From Kalaharituber pfeilii (lineage: Eukaryota; Ascomycota; Pezizomycetes; Pezizales; Pezizaceae): a DNA stretch of 64,000 nt. The stretch spans positions 124,001 through 188,000 of the forward strand of contig WHUZ01000086.1 of assembly GCA_015179045.1 (NCBI GenBank), given 5' to 3'. Of the stretch, positions 34,453-45,157 are shown piece after piece. Numbering within the stretch: the first letter of the stretch is position 1; each line of letters opens with the position of its first letter. A model generated the notes under the pieces. That model saw only the letters and a program-made list of their open reading frames with translations. It ran no database searches and was not told the DNA's origin. The translations under genes and the position numbers were made by a program.

Positions 34453-37330
34453 GTAACCCCGCTTGCAGCACTAAGCCATGGCAGGGTCCCTGGGCAAGCC
34501 CTCAAAGCCCGGAGACAGGCTTAACAAAGAAAGTTCTATATACACATCCCCGTTCCACCCCCTTCTAAAACCTGATTCCAGAAACTTCCGGACGTTCTTC
34601 TGGTTTCTGCATCGGGAAGGCTCCCCTATTCCACTCCATGACCTTCTCCTTCCCATATCTCTCTACCTCTCTCTCTCCTTCCTCTCTCCTCTCCTTCCTC
34701 TCTCCTCTCCTTCCTCTCTCCTCTCCTTCCTCTCTCCTCTCCTTTCTCCTCTCCTTCGCAGCCCGGAATGAAAATTCCTCGTTACATGACGTCATCCCTT
34801 CTCCTCATGAATTCCAGACCCGGGTCGGGAATTTGCTTCTAAAATCTGATCCCGGAGAAGAACCTTTCCAACTCATCCCACTCCTCCCCATTCTCTGCTG
34901 TCCTTTTCCAGTTCTTCTCCATATCCCCCCATTCTCTAAAGCCTTCTGGGTGAAACCTCTGCTGACTGCACTGCAAGGCTAGGTGCACCCCCGTCTGGGC
35001 CTCCCCGCAGCTGCACTTCTCCGATTCTGCCGCTCCCATCCTTTTCAACCATACCCTGCATCTTCCTCTCTCCAGTCGTAATGCTGTGAAGTTGGACACT
35101 GCTGTCCTATTCCACTCCACTACTTTCCCCTTCCCGAAACCTTCCACCTCCCTCCTCTCCTTCCTCCACGCCTTAATCCTCTGGCGCACCCCGCTCCCGG
35201 TGGCCACCTCTTTCCCTTCCACCGCCGTCCCCTTCTTTGCCCACTCATCAGCCTTCTCATTCCCTGCAATTCCGATATGAGCCTTGACCCACATCAGTTT
35301 CGCGTCCCCTCCCTTCTTCTTCCTCCTCGCCACGGCATCCACCACTCTCTTCACATCCTCAGTTTTTCCCTTTCCCTCCCTGCCTGCCTTCTGGATCGCC
35401 ATGATGGCAGCCTCAGAATCTAAACAGATCAGTACAGGGACCTCCTCCTCCACACTCTCCAGCGCCTTTCTCACTCCCCTCACCTCCCCATCGAACACCG
35501 TCGCCGTTCTCCCCACCACCTCCGCCACCACTGCCGACCTCCCCAATACTCCTGCTCCCACCTTGCTGTCCTCAATCTTGCTGCTGTCGGAGAAAAGGAC
35601 TGCCCTTTTTCTTCCGGCTTCCTCGATCGCGGCTTCCCACTCCCCCCTCGTCTCCACTTCTCCTTTCTGCCTCTCCACCACTTCCACTTGCCCCTTCTCA
35701 CACTCCCCACCCCACGAGATCTCCTCCCCCTCTTCTGAGAACCTAGACCACTGGCTCTGCCAGCGGTCCAATACCGCTTCATACCCGTCTTCTTTCCCCA
35801 GTGCCCACTGCACCCCCCAGTCTTTCCAGTCCCTCGCTTCCTCTTCCCTCTCCTCATTCCCCAGCCTGAAGTCCATCATGCATAGCTCCGCTAGTTCTGA
35901 TGGTGCTTCCACTTCCTGGATGATCGCCCTCGCCTGCACCCCGTCTAGGACTGTCTCCACGTCCTCCACCCCACATACCGCACTCACCCCTCCTACCCCT
36001 ACTCCTCTCCCCCCTCCAGCTGCCTTCTTCAACACCTGCAACTGGACTCTCTCCATCTCCTTTCTCCATTCCTTCTGTCCCCTCCACCCGATCTCGCTTC
36101 CCTACATTGCAACCGCCCTCACCATCCCCGTGTAGGCTTACCTCCAGCTGCGTAGAGACATCCTCCAGTTCCGGTTGCCCAGTCCTGAGAGAGCCCCCGC
36201 CAGCTGTAAGGATTTAGCCCCTAAAGCCTGTCCTAGACCCAAAACGGAAATATAGTGGAAAGACTCAAAACGGAAATGTAGTGGAAAGACCCAAAACGGA
36301 AATATAGTGGGAGGACCCGAAACGGAAATGTAGTGGGAGGACCCGAAACGGAAATGTAGTGGACAGTTGAAGAAGTCGCATAGGAAGGGTCGAAGGATAT
36401 AAAAGGGTCTGTAAATTCCGCGAAATGTAGATAGACAATAGCTCCCAAGATACCGAGCGGGCAAATAAACTCTCTTCTCCCAAAAGATTACACCAGCTTC
36501 CGCGCTCGGCTCAGCCTATTTCGCCAATGTGCGCCAAAGGTCAAGTTCTCATCGAAGATGACTCCTAACCACTTTAGCATCTCCCTCTCTTTCTTCCGCC
36601 TCCTTCCCACCCCGAAGGTTATCATCTCCCACTTCGACTCCTCTAGCGGGATCTGGTCTTTCTCCGCCACCTCTGCCATTGCCACCTGCACCTTTGTTAC
36701 CGCCCTCGCCATCGCCTGGATCGCATTCCTCCCCTTGCGTGCTCCCAGCTGGAGCCTGTGGAAGAGTCGGTCTTCTTTCTGCAGCCTGCTGGCCATGACT
36801 TTCTCCCCGATCTTCCCGATACAATTAATCAGGTTGATTGGCCTCCACGCTTTCGCCGTCTTGATGTCCTTGCCCGGCTTCGGTATCATGACGACCCTCA
36901 TCTCTCTCCACTCCGCTGGGGTCCTGTTCCGGATCCAGTTTTCGGCGATCTCCCTCACTAACTCATCCCCGATGGGAGTCTTCAGGGCAGCTTTGATCAA
37001 TCGGTATCCGATTCCGTCGGGTCCCGGTGCCGAATTGTTTTTGGTGCCCTGCAACGCAGCCCTCACTTCTCCTTCTACTCTCTCCCTCTCCCTCTCATCC
37101 CCCTCCTCCTCCGCTTCCCCCTCCCCCACCTCCTCCCCCGCCTCTGCCTCCCCCTCTTCCCTCCACGCGAAATTCCTCTCCACCAGCGCCCTCACCTTCT
37201 CTCCATCCCCCTCCAACTCCCTCCCCTCCTCATCTTTCAACCTTCCCATCCTCTCCTTTCCTCCGAAAGGGTCCTTCGCCACCCTCACCACCCTCCACGG
37301 GTCCCCCACTCCCCCTCGGCTTCGGTATCA
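34410..37330 (-). mobile_element. Group B LINE cluster (copy 2, deleted, with solo LTR)
   Basis: At 34410-34760 lies a heavily deleted copy (B tail, poly(A), then SGIRF stop joined to VMEWNR). From 34839 rightwards is a longer copy. Frame 34839-36056 holds RNase H (FSDSS, CLDSEAAI, WVKAHIGIAGNEKAD) and a knuckle (CSCGEAQTGVHLALQC). Frame 36488-37309 holds reverse-transcriptase blocks (SAPGPDGIGYRLIK, MIPKPGKD, WRPINLINCIGKIGEKV) but jumps from the fingers region to LEESKWEMITFG. The QGSPLSP and YxDD catalytic segment is therefore deleted. The solo LTR 36205-36492 splits the two frames. A CTCTCCTTCC microsatellite lies at 34670-34760. Confidence 0.8.
36205..36492. mobile_element. Solo LTR, 288 bp, with five 26-bp repeats
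   Basis: It starts TGTAAGGATT and ends AAAGATTACA, flanked by the 5-bp duplication CCAGC (36200-36204 and 36493-36497). Inside are about five copies of a 26-bp unit (ACCCAAAACGGAAATATAGT plus GGAAAG, with variants) at 36236-36365, then GGATATAAAAGG (TATA box) near 36397 and AATAAA near 36465 in the order expected of an LTR promoter and polyadenylation signal. It interrupts the group B LINE. Confidence 0.88.
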
Positions 37331-39935
37331 TTTTTTTTTTTTTATTTCACGTGACCCCGCTTGTAGCTGTTCGCCATGGCAGGGCCCCTGGGTCTAAACC
37401 CTCAAAGCCCGGAGGCAGGCTTATCTAACTAACTCTTCCACCGCCATCTCTACAAACGAGAACATCAACCCCTCCCCGCCCCACCTCCCCGAGGCACTTA
37501 AATATAGCTACGTCTTTCCTCCCCCGCCACCTTCAAACAAACGAACATTCGCCCCCTCCCCCTACACCTTCAGCGAACCAAAAAACTCTCCCAACGCATT
37601 CACCACCTCCCCATTCTCCTGCTCCACCATCCATTTCTTGTCGTCAATATCCTCCCACCTTCCCCATCCTTCCAAGTACTCCACCTCCTCACACCTGAAC
37701 GCCAGGTGGTCCGCCGTTTGCTTTTCTCCGCATCCACATACACTCCCCTCCATCGCTTTTGCAATCCTTACTTCCCACTCCTTCCCCATCCCCTTTCCCG
37801 TTCTCAGTCTCGTGAACGCCGTTGCGGCCCCCCTTCTCCACTCCATCACTGCGCCCCCCCGCACCCCCTTTCCTTTCTCTCCGCCGCGCGCAGTCGCTTC
37901 CACTTCTGTCGCAGCCCCCCTTCTGTCACCACCGACCTCCCTATCCTGTCCGCCGCCTTCTTTGCTTCGATGTCTGCCGCCTCGTTGCCGGCGATTCCGA
38001 TGTGTGCCTTGACCCACATCAGCTTGACATCTCCCCCCCTCCTCTTTCTTTCTGCAATTTCATCTACCACCCTCCTTAGGTCTCCGGTTCGTGCTTTCCC
38101 CAGTCTCCCCGCCTTCTTCACTGCCGCGATTGCTGCCTGTGAATCGGTTAGGACGACTACGTTCGCCGGTGCCGGTACTGCCTTTTCTATCCCCCTTCTC
38201 ATCCCCTTCATCTCCCCGTCCCACACCGTCGCCCCCGTTCCCATCTCTTCTCCTCCCCCGCCGTCCCATTTCCAAAAATCCCCTCCTACTCTTCCCTTCT
38301 CATTCATGCTGCCATCCGTATAGACAGCCCCTGCCCCTTGCGTCGCCCAGAAGATCGCTGATTCCCACTCCTCCGCTCCACCCCCTTTGCGACCTTCTCT
38401 GCTGGCTTCTTCCACCTCCACTCTCGCACATCTCCCTCCCCATGACACTTCGTCCACCCCCTCCGGCATCACGAAGCTCACTGTGCTCTACACCCTTTCC
38501 GCCACCGACTCAAAACCGTCCTTCTTCTGTGTCGCCCACCCCACGCTCCAATCCTTCCAGTCTCGACCCCGCTCCTCCACGTCTCCCTCCCCCCTGAAGT
38601 CTGCAGTCCAAATGTCCCCACAGCCCTCCGGGTCCCCCATACTTCTCGCCACCAACCTCGCCTGTGCGGCATCCAATGCTGTCTCTGCACTCTCCACTCC
38701 GGTGATCCAGTTAACTTTCTGAATTGCTGCTCCGTGGACAGCGCCCGTGGCCTTCTTCAGTACCTGGTACTGAATCTTCTCCATTTCCCTTCTCCATTCC
38801 TTCTGCCCCCTCCATCCTATCTCCGAACCCCACATCATCACCACTCTGATCATCCCCGTGTATAACTGTCGCCAGCTCCGTGGACTCAACTCCCACTGCC
38901 CGCGCCCACCCCCATCACGGCTCCCGTGAGTTTTCTCGCCTTCTCTATCCTCGACTTCCAATGGAAGTCGAAATCTAGAGTCGAATCGAAAATTACTCCC
39001 AGCCACTTCACCCTCTCCACCTCCTTTCTCTTTCTCTTCCCCTTGCCGAAGACAATGTCCTCGTGCTTCGTTCTCTCCAACGGCACCCCCAATTTTTCCG
39101 CCACCTCCCCCGTTATCCTTCCCAGCTTCACTCTCAATCTCTCTTGGTCCATTGCTCCCTCCCAGTCCCACGCCGTCACGTTGATATCGTCAACATACGA
39201 CGGGACTTCGCACTCCACCTCCGGGCATTCCCTCCTCAGCGTCTCCTCCAGGTCCTCTAGCATCGGTGCCAGCCATATGAGAAATATGACCGGTGACAAC
39301 GGCGACCCCTGCGGAACCCCCACATTCGCTTTCCCCTCCCCCCTCATCTCCCCGTCCCATTCCACAGTAAATTTCCTCTCCCTAAAAAACCCCTTCAACC
39401 ACCCCGTCCATCTCCCCGCGCCCTTGTCTCCTTTGACCCTCCTCAACACCTCTTCCCCTTTTACATTATTAAACCCCCCCCTCACGTCGTCGAGGCTCCA
39501 CACTGACCCCCCTTTCTTGCCAGGCACCTTTGCGTTTTGGTGACTGCCCTCATCATCGCCTCTGCAGCGTTTCGTCCCTTCCTGCTACCGAATTGATGCC
39601 GATGGAAGAGCTGATCTGCCTTTTGTAGCTCGTTCGCTACCACTTTCTCCCCCAGCTTCGCCACGCAGTTGATCAGGTTTATCGGTCTCCAACTCCTCAC
39701 CTGGGACTTGTCCTTCCCTGGCTTCGGAATCATGACTACCTTGCTCAACTGCCACTGGCTTCGGTATCATGACGACCTTCATTTCCTTCCACTCCCTGGG
39801 TGTTGTGTTCTGGATCCACTTCTCCGCGATTTCGCCCACCAGCTGATCCCCCAATGGCGTCTTCAATGCCGCTTTGATGGGGCGGTATCCGATTCCGTCC
39901 GGACCCGGCAAGTTTCTTTGTCGGTAACTGCTACT
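37331..39935 (-). mobile_element. Group B LINE copy 3 (ORF2 RT-RNase H nearly complete)
   Basis: From right to left on the minus strand: LPGPDGIGYRPIK (39.9 kb); VVMIPKPGKDKSQ and SWRPINLINCVAKLGEKV; then frame 39527-38886 with GVPQGSPLSPVIFLIWLAP and VPSYVDDINV, the YVDD catalytic motif. A linker follows at 39171-38488, then RNase H at 38481-37846 with all acidic positions (AVYTDGS, GEMKGM, LTDSQAAI, HIGIAGNEAAD), a knuckle CGCGEKQTADHLAFRC and the stop at 37562. The B tail and poly(A) lie at 37331-37400. A few frameshifts and a short duplication around MIPKP (39719-39775) break the ORF, and endonuclease is missing. Target-primed retrotransposition is the expected role of the intact family. 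Confidence 0.85.
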
Positions 39936-40063
39936 CATCACTAAAGCGGGCCACTAATCAATTTACAAGGACGAAAGACCAAAAACGAGCCTAGACGCAT
40001 AATCAGATACTTGAGTAGAGATATTGCTTCTTTACAGTACATGATTTCTTAACTGAGATGCAT

Positions 40064-40111
40064 TTTTTTTTTCTTTAAATGGTCACTTACCACTATTCAC
40101 TATGGCGGGTC
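40064..40111 (-). mobile_element. Micro-retroposon, degenerate B tail, 48 bp
   Basis: On the minus strand: CCCGCCATAGTG, then GTGACCATTTAAAG and an A run. Flanks AACTGAGATGCAT (40051-40063) and AACTGACATGCAT (40112-40124) match at 12 of 13 positions. More diverged than the other micro-copies. Confidence 0.65.
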
Positions 40112-40312
40112 AACTGACATGCATAGTGCTAGAAACACAACTCCGTTTACATGATTTCTTGACTGACATTTTCCTCTTGATGCACCTCATCATCTGACTC
40201 TTCTGCAGCACAATTCTGGCATTCCACATCAGGATGACAGGAGGGTGAACAGGTACATAGGTGTTTTCTGCAGCCACATCACTGGATTATGCATCCTGCT
40301 TGACAGAAACAG

Positions 40313-40560
40313 TTTAGAGAAATTCGCCAACTTGAGTAGTGTTGTCAAATTGAGCCAGGGTTTTTCGTACTGCAGTGCGTAATGCTATTGATGCCAAAGA
40401 AGGATCATCGGGTGGGAAGGTTGTCAGTTCTGCTGCTTGAATTTTGGGTGTGACTCTCGTAAGAGATTTTGTAGTAGAATGGCGGTTTAAGCGTCCAGAA
40501 CGGGTTTGTAAAAGACGTTGATGAGAGCGAGACTTGCCGACAACCCGACAAAAAATTTTC
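40313..40560 (-). pseudogene. Transposon protein remnant (C-terminal part)
   Basis: A frame on the minus strand reads RSGRLNRHSTTKSLTRVTPK and IQAAELTTFPPDDPSF, ending FDNTTQVGEFL stop. It resembles the lysine/arginine-rich C-terminal part of fungal DDE_1 transposases and lies beside ends of the AACCTGTCATATT family. The upstream part is broken. Family is inferred weakly. Confidence 0.3.
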
Positions 40561-40897
40561 GAGGAGCTGCAGGATTAGGACGATTGACCTCAGGGACAGC
40601 TAAGGCAACAAGTTCACTAATTATAAAAGTTGTGAGCATGGGTACGAGTATTGTAACGGGTTGCTATGGATGATCGATTTTGTTCAGTTAAAGTCCGAAT
40701 ATTTTGAAGATTGGCATTGTGTTGTCAAAGAGGGAGAGTAATAAGAGGATCCGTGGTGGAGGAGTGTCAGGAATGCGGTGATAATGAATATCTCGAGATG
40801 CCTTGTACCTAATTAGGGTCTTATATACTTTATCAGTATATTCGCCAAGACAGGTAACAGCAGTGGCTAGGTCTGTAGTGCGGCGATAAATGCAAAT

Positions 40898-41557
40898 TTT
40901 TCACTCAAGTATGCCAGGCTAGTCATGAGTAGCCCGCTAAGATGGCTGGCCGCGAACAGTTATCCGCTTAGACAGGTTTGAGTGAAAAGGTCTTTTTTTT
41001 TTTTTTAATATCACGTAACCCCGCTTGCAGCTGTTCGCCATGGCAGGGCGAGTGAAAAGGTCGATTTCGTGCTATATAATGGAGTCAGAGCTATAGCAGG
41101 TAAGTACCTGAATAATAAAATATATAGGTGCAAAATAAGAGGTAATAGATGCCTGTTTCAGTAGGCACTTGAATTGAAGCTTGGGTGCAGTTGAGGATAA
41201 CAGAATGATACCATTAAGTCTCAGTAGGATCGTTGTTCACACTTCTTTACCATAGTGTCTACCATGCTATGTACTAACAGCAATCTAAGGTACGAGATCT
41301 GTACTTGCCAGTAACATACCTATATACAATTACTACATAACAATCGCACAAAAGTGGTCTAACAACCAGTTAAAGTTCATGATCCTTGCTAGTATTCGCG
41401 CTATCCAATATAACAGGTCCAAGTACTATGTCAATTTGGGAAACGGGCCAAACAAATATGCTATCCATCTAATAATGAAAATATCCAATAAATCTACTCC
41501 GGCTCAAGCTCGGGCCGCATCCAATCTGACAGTTATCCGATATGACAGGTTTGACTG
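40898..41557. mobile_element. pogo/Tigger-like family copy, non-coding
   Basis: The right end GACAGGTTTGACTG is followed by TA (41558-41559), and interior blocks (GCAAAATAAGAGG, CATGATCCTTGCTAGTATT, ATCCAATATAACAGGTCCA) match 330-360 and 838-880 of the first copy. The left end is eroded and contains an inverted subterminal piece. It carries the micro-retroposon 40993-41049. Confidence 0.45.
40993..41049 (-). mobile_element. Micro-retroposon, B tail only, 57 bp
   Basis: On the minus strand: GCCCTGCCATGGCGAACAGC, TGCAAGCGGGGTTACGTGAT, ATT and about 15 A. The perfect 13-bp duplication GAGTGAAAAGGTC lies at 40980-40992 and 41050-41062. Confidence 0.9.
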
Positions 41558-41884
41558 TATGTGCGATTGTGGTATGTCATGCAAGTTTGACCGAAAGTTT
41601 CCACAAAGTAAATAACTGGTACGGAAGCTTTTATATAATTTGATTATATGTAAATATGATTTAGTTGGTAAGTTTATGAATTATATTTAGTTATCAATAA
41701 TTAAATCGTGGGGAGTTGTGGTTATCGGTAGCAAAGTCCATAAGAGCTACGCTAGTTTCAGCACAACGGTGAATACCCTTACAGATGTCACCCACCTAGA
41801 ACCATCTACAACTTAATTAGGGCCATGCTGTTTAGCTGATGATAAGTTCATGGGATTGCATTCTAAACACTTGGCATTCAATTT

Positions 41885-41973
41885 GCGACTTTAGCTCAGT
41901 TGGGAGAGCGTCAGACTGAAGTCAATTCAGTCATTACATCTGAAGGTCTTGTGTTCGATCCACAAAAGTCGCA
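41885..41973 (+). tRNA. tRNA-Phe (anticodon GAA), 16-nt intron
   Basis: The gene starts GCGACTTTAGCTCAGTTGGG. The anticodon arm TCAGA-CTGAAGA-TCTGA holds GAA and is interrupted after position 37 by a 16-nt intron at 41922-41937. The T arm is TTGTG-TTCGATC-CACAA, the acceptor pairs GCGACTT/AAGTCGC, and A is the discriminator. The intron position is the canonical nuclear one. A TTTTTTT run directly downstream (41977) should terminate RNA polymerase III. It is the only clear host gene in the transposon island and is intact. Confidence 0.96.
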
Positions 41974-41989
41974 TAGTTTTTTTGTATTA

Positions 41990-42592
41990 GTTTTCTTGTT
42001 TCTTTTTACTACTAACAGTGATGAGAACTGTGAAATCTCGGATCGAATCTGGCAACAGCTTGTGATGGGATGAGTGGATGTCAGCAGATCAGAGTCCAAA
42101 TATACCAAAAGACTTTAGAAAACCTAGTCCTGGACTACGAGACTACTCTTAGACTACCATACTACTCCTAGACTTAGTCTCGTAACCGGACGCTGACTAC
42201 CCTAGACTACCATATCCAGTACTCCGGGTACATACTCTTGTATCCAAGTACCCAAGGCGTATTGTATTCTGGAACATACATCAGGAGATGTAGTACGGTT
42301 GCATAAATCCTGACGTAAGGTTTCTGTAAACATTGTATCGAGACAATGATCATATAAGGCTCAGACATCAAACATGATAGTAGTAACGCCTGTGTAACTA
42401 AACTATATTCTCGATAGAAGAGTACCTTATGTGTGCACTCTTTCTCATACTAATATTTCCTTACTATCTAGTATTCATAGCAAGTTTTAAACATACCCAT
42501 ATATGTATAGACTATATTATTTATGGTACTCAAGTCTGGTATACTCATTTGAGTACTTACATATAGAAGGGTAATAATCTTTTGATAGGTAC
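41990..42592. other. Intergenic with a small tandem repeat
   Basis: Imperfect units such as GACTACCATACTACTCCTAG recur at 42118-42225. No coding sequence is seen. Confidence 0.5.
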
Positions 42593-43018
42593 TGTGGGAG
42601 GGAACAGACGGAAGTTCTGAGGAGGGGAAACGAGAACACACAATAGTAAAGAGCTAGATATAACTGCGAGGCACAAAGACAGAGACCGGTTCACTGTATA
42701 GAAGAGGACTATGAAACACTGCAAGACGGACAGAATAACCACCCCGGTTATACTGTGATCACCCTCGACGATGATGATGATGATAGAAACCCTCCTTCTC
42801 CCCCTCCTTATATACCCATCACCCCCTGGTCCCCTTCCCCCTTGTGGTAATCGCCGCTCCTCAGTCCCTCAGGGCCCTCCTTCCCTCTCGGGTAGTCTCA
42901 CCCAGGCTGTCATGATCTCCCTTTCCCCCTTGGGTAGTCTCACCTAGGCCTTCATGGTCCCCCCTTCCATCTTGAGTTATCATCCACCGTTGCATCATCC
43001 TGCGCCAAGATTCCCACA
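42593..43018. mobile_element. Solo LTR, 426 bp
   Basis: It starts TGTGGGAGGG and ends ATTCCCACA (perfect TGTGGGA inverted ends) and is flanked by GTAC on both sides (42589-42592 and 43019-43022). TATATACC near 42817 is a possible TATA box. There is a T/C-rich second half with a repeated CCTTGGGTAGTCTCAC-like unit. A 4-bp duplication is shorter than usual, so the end call could be off by a base. Confidence 0.75.
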
Positions 43019-43258
43019 GTACTCAGGTTGCACAGAAAATCTTGTGGTCCCAAAAGTTCGTCCTGAGGTTCACTTTTTGGAAGAAAGTGTCACTCAACAA
43101 AATGCATCAGCAAGTATCGCCCCATGCGCCTGAAGCATAGGGCGCGCAGGGAAAGAACTGGAGAACATGTTGCAATACGGTTTCGTTGTGTGGATTATGT
43201 TGCATCCTAGCATACATGGATCGCCCTAAGAAATCGGAGAGTGTATCCACCAAGTTTG

Positions 43259-43315
43259 CCCTGCCTTGGCGAACAGCTGCATGCGGGGTCACGTGAAATA
43301 AAATAAAAAAAAAAA
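43259..43315 (+). mobile_element. Micro-retroposon, B tail only, 57 bp
   Basis: CCCTGCCTTGGCGAACAGCT, GCATGCGGGGTCACGTGA, then AATAAAAT and A12. The perfect 14-bp duplication ATCCACCAAGTTTG lies at 43245-43258 and 43316-43329. Confidence 0.9.
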
Positions 43316-43329
43316 ATCCACCAAGTTTG

Positions 43330-43776
43330 GAGATTCTGGCATTGGAAGCAGTCCCCACAATGCACAGCCAACTGGCCTTCGCACCACGAATTCAGCAGAC
43401 AATAATAGTCACACCTGGTAAAACCATTAACAAACTGGCTGCACCTAGGGCTGATCTATGATATGATTTGCTTTTGGAGTTTACTAGCACTGCTATCCAA
43501 GTTTCAGACCTGTCCAGTTAGGGATAAAGATATTACAGATTCATTTGCTTTCAATCTATACTCCCATAAGGGTAGTGACTGCATCCAGCGATGCCTAAAA
43601 GAATCAATCAGATATATTATGACTTCTTAAAAGATACTATATTCTCTTAAACATATGAGTACAGCCCATTTTGTTCTATAACCTCTATAGCGGAGCTACT
43701 AATTACGATAGCTGGTACATAAAATGGCACATTACATTAGAATTCATAATACAGGATAACTTCATTTATTTAATCT
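43330..43776. other. Intergenic, nothing recognised
   Basis: No ORF, RNA or repeat could be supported between the micro-retroposon and the next LTR. Confidence 0.4.
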
Positions 43777-43781
43777 ATTAT

Positions 43782-44415
43782 TGTCACGCGCGACGGCGGG
43801 CTGGTGCTGTTAAGGGATATGGCTGGTTCAGGGTAACAGTAGTTTCGCAAGTGCTGAACGGCAGAGGCTTGACAGGAGAGGCTTGCAGGTAGTAGTTCAG
43901 CGGTTCCAGTTCAGCGGCGATGGCAGGCTATGGTGAAAAGGCAGAGAAGACCAAGTACTGAATTAGATCTGGAATTGACAAGAATAACAAGAACATATGG
44001 ACTGCGAGGAACCATATGGGTCTATTGAGAAGACAAGACAACAGACAAGGAGAGAAGGAACTATTTACATGAGGGCAAGATAGAGCCTATATATACATGA
44101 TAGGTTCATTACCTAAGAAACATAATACAAAGGTAGAAGCAGCGACGAGGGCAGCAGTAAGAACAGAGTGGTGAAGGCAGAGTTTTCATGGCAGGCAGGC
44201 TATACTGGCAGACGGCTATACTAGCAGGCGGGCTGTACTGGCAGGCGGGCTATACTGGCAGCTTGCCAGCTACCTATAGCTAGCCGGTTCTATGAGCTTG
44301 CCGGCTGTTGGCGGGAGGCGGTCATGGCTTGCCGGCGGTCATGGCTTGCCGGCGGTCGTGGCTTGCCGGCGGTTGTGGCTTAGTGTGCGGAGACTGTACG
44401 GCGTGGGCTGTGACA
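43782..44415. mobile_element. Solo LTR, 634 bp, with an internal minisatellite
   Basis: It starts TGTCACGCGC and ends GGGCTGTGACA, with inverted TGTCAC termini, flanked by the perfect 5-bp duplication ATTAT (43777-43781 and 44416-44420). CCTATATATACATG near 44088 is a TATA candidate. The last third has tandem CAGGCGGGCTATACTGG units (44195-44270) and GCTTGCCGGCGGTCATGG units (44325-44385). Confidence 0.88.
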
Positions 44416-44977
44416 ATTATTATCTGAAAAAGTTGCTCCTCCCAAACTAATTATAGCATATACAACAAAATAACCAAACCTTCTACTGAAAATAAAAGTA
44501 AGTGTATAGAAGAGCCCTGCTATAGCCAACAGCTGCAAGCACAGTTATATAATATATTGAAAAAAGATATACAGAAATTACTAAGAGGAGGGAAAAAAAA
44601 AAAAAAAATGATAGCTCTAACTTATTGTTCTACCATATTGTATACTATAAGAAACCTGCCATAACCTGTTAGATTCAGCTTATTCTGCTACACCTCATTC
44701 CACCAACAGGATTATTGTTATACCTGTAAGATTGAGCTTATTTTATCATATTGCGTGCTGTAAGAAACCTGCCATAGCTATTAAATTTAGCTTATTCTGC
44801 TGTATCTCGTACCATCGAGAAAAATAAGTCATACATGTCAAATTGAGATCATTGTTAATATCTTGCATCATCGAGAGAGGCATATTATACCTGTTAATTG
44901 AGGTCATTCTACCTCATCATGTGACATGGAAATGGTCCTGCTATCCTTATAGATTGAGCCCATCTCTAGCTGTTGAT

Positions 44978-45040
44978 TTTTTTTTTTTTTTTTTTTTTTT
45001 TATTTCATTAATCGCATGCCGCCTCGAAGGCTATGGCGAT
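44978..45040 (-). mobile_element. Micro-retroposon, A tail only, 63 bp
   Basis: On the minus strand: ATCGCCATAGCCTTCGAGGC, GGCATGCGATTAATGAAATA, then about 25 A. Perfect 13-bp duplication TCTAGCTGTTGAT at 44965-44977 and 45041-45053. The stem base has changed from CTCGC/GCGAG to ATCGC/GCGAT, a compensated pair change that keeps the stem. Confidence 0.92.
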
Positions 45041-45079
45041 TCTAGCTGTTGATGGAGACCTGCTATACCCGTGAGATTC

Positions 45080-45084
<5 letters not shown>

Positions 45085-45116
<32 letters not shown>

Positions 45117-45157
45117 ATTATCTTTACTCGCGTGCCGTCCTGTGGGCTATGGCGAGT
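45085..45157 (-). mobile_element. Micro-retroposon, A tail only, 73 bp
   Basis: On the minus strand: ACTCGCCATAGCCCACAGGA, CGGCACGCGAGTAAAGATAA, TTATT and about 28 A. Perfect 14-bp duplication GTGAGATTCAGCTT at 45071-45084 and 45158-45171. It lies 45 bp from the preceding micro-copy. Confidence 0.92.

Noticed and set aside
35284..36135. A 283-codon plus-strand frame, and similar frames at 33933-34568 and 36558-37397
   Set aside because: Antisense to group B LINE coding sequence; Ser/Pro/Leu-rich translations of C/T-rich antisense DNA.
36138..36483. Repetitive frames with FPFRVLPLHFRF-type units
   Set aside because: Produced by the 26-bp repeats of the solo LTR 36205-36492, open in three frames; not a protein.
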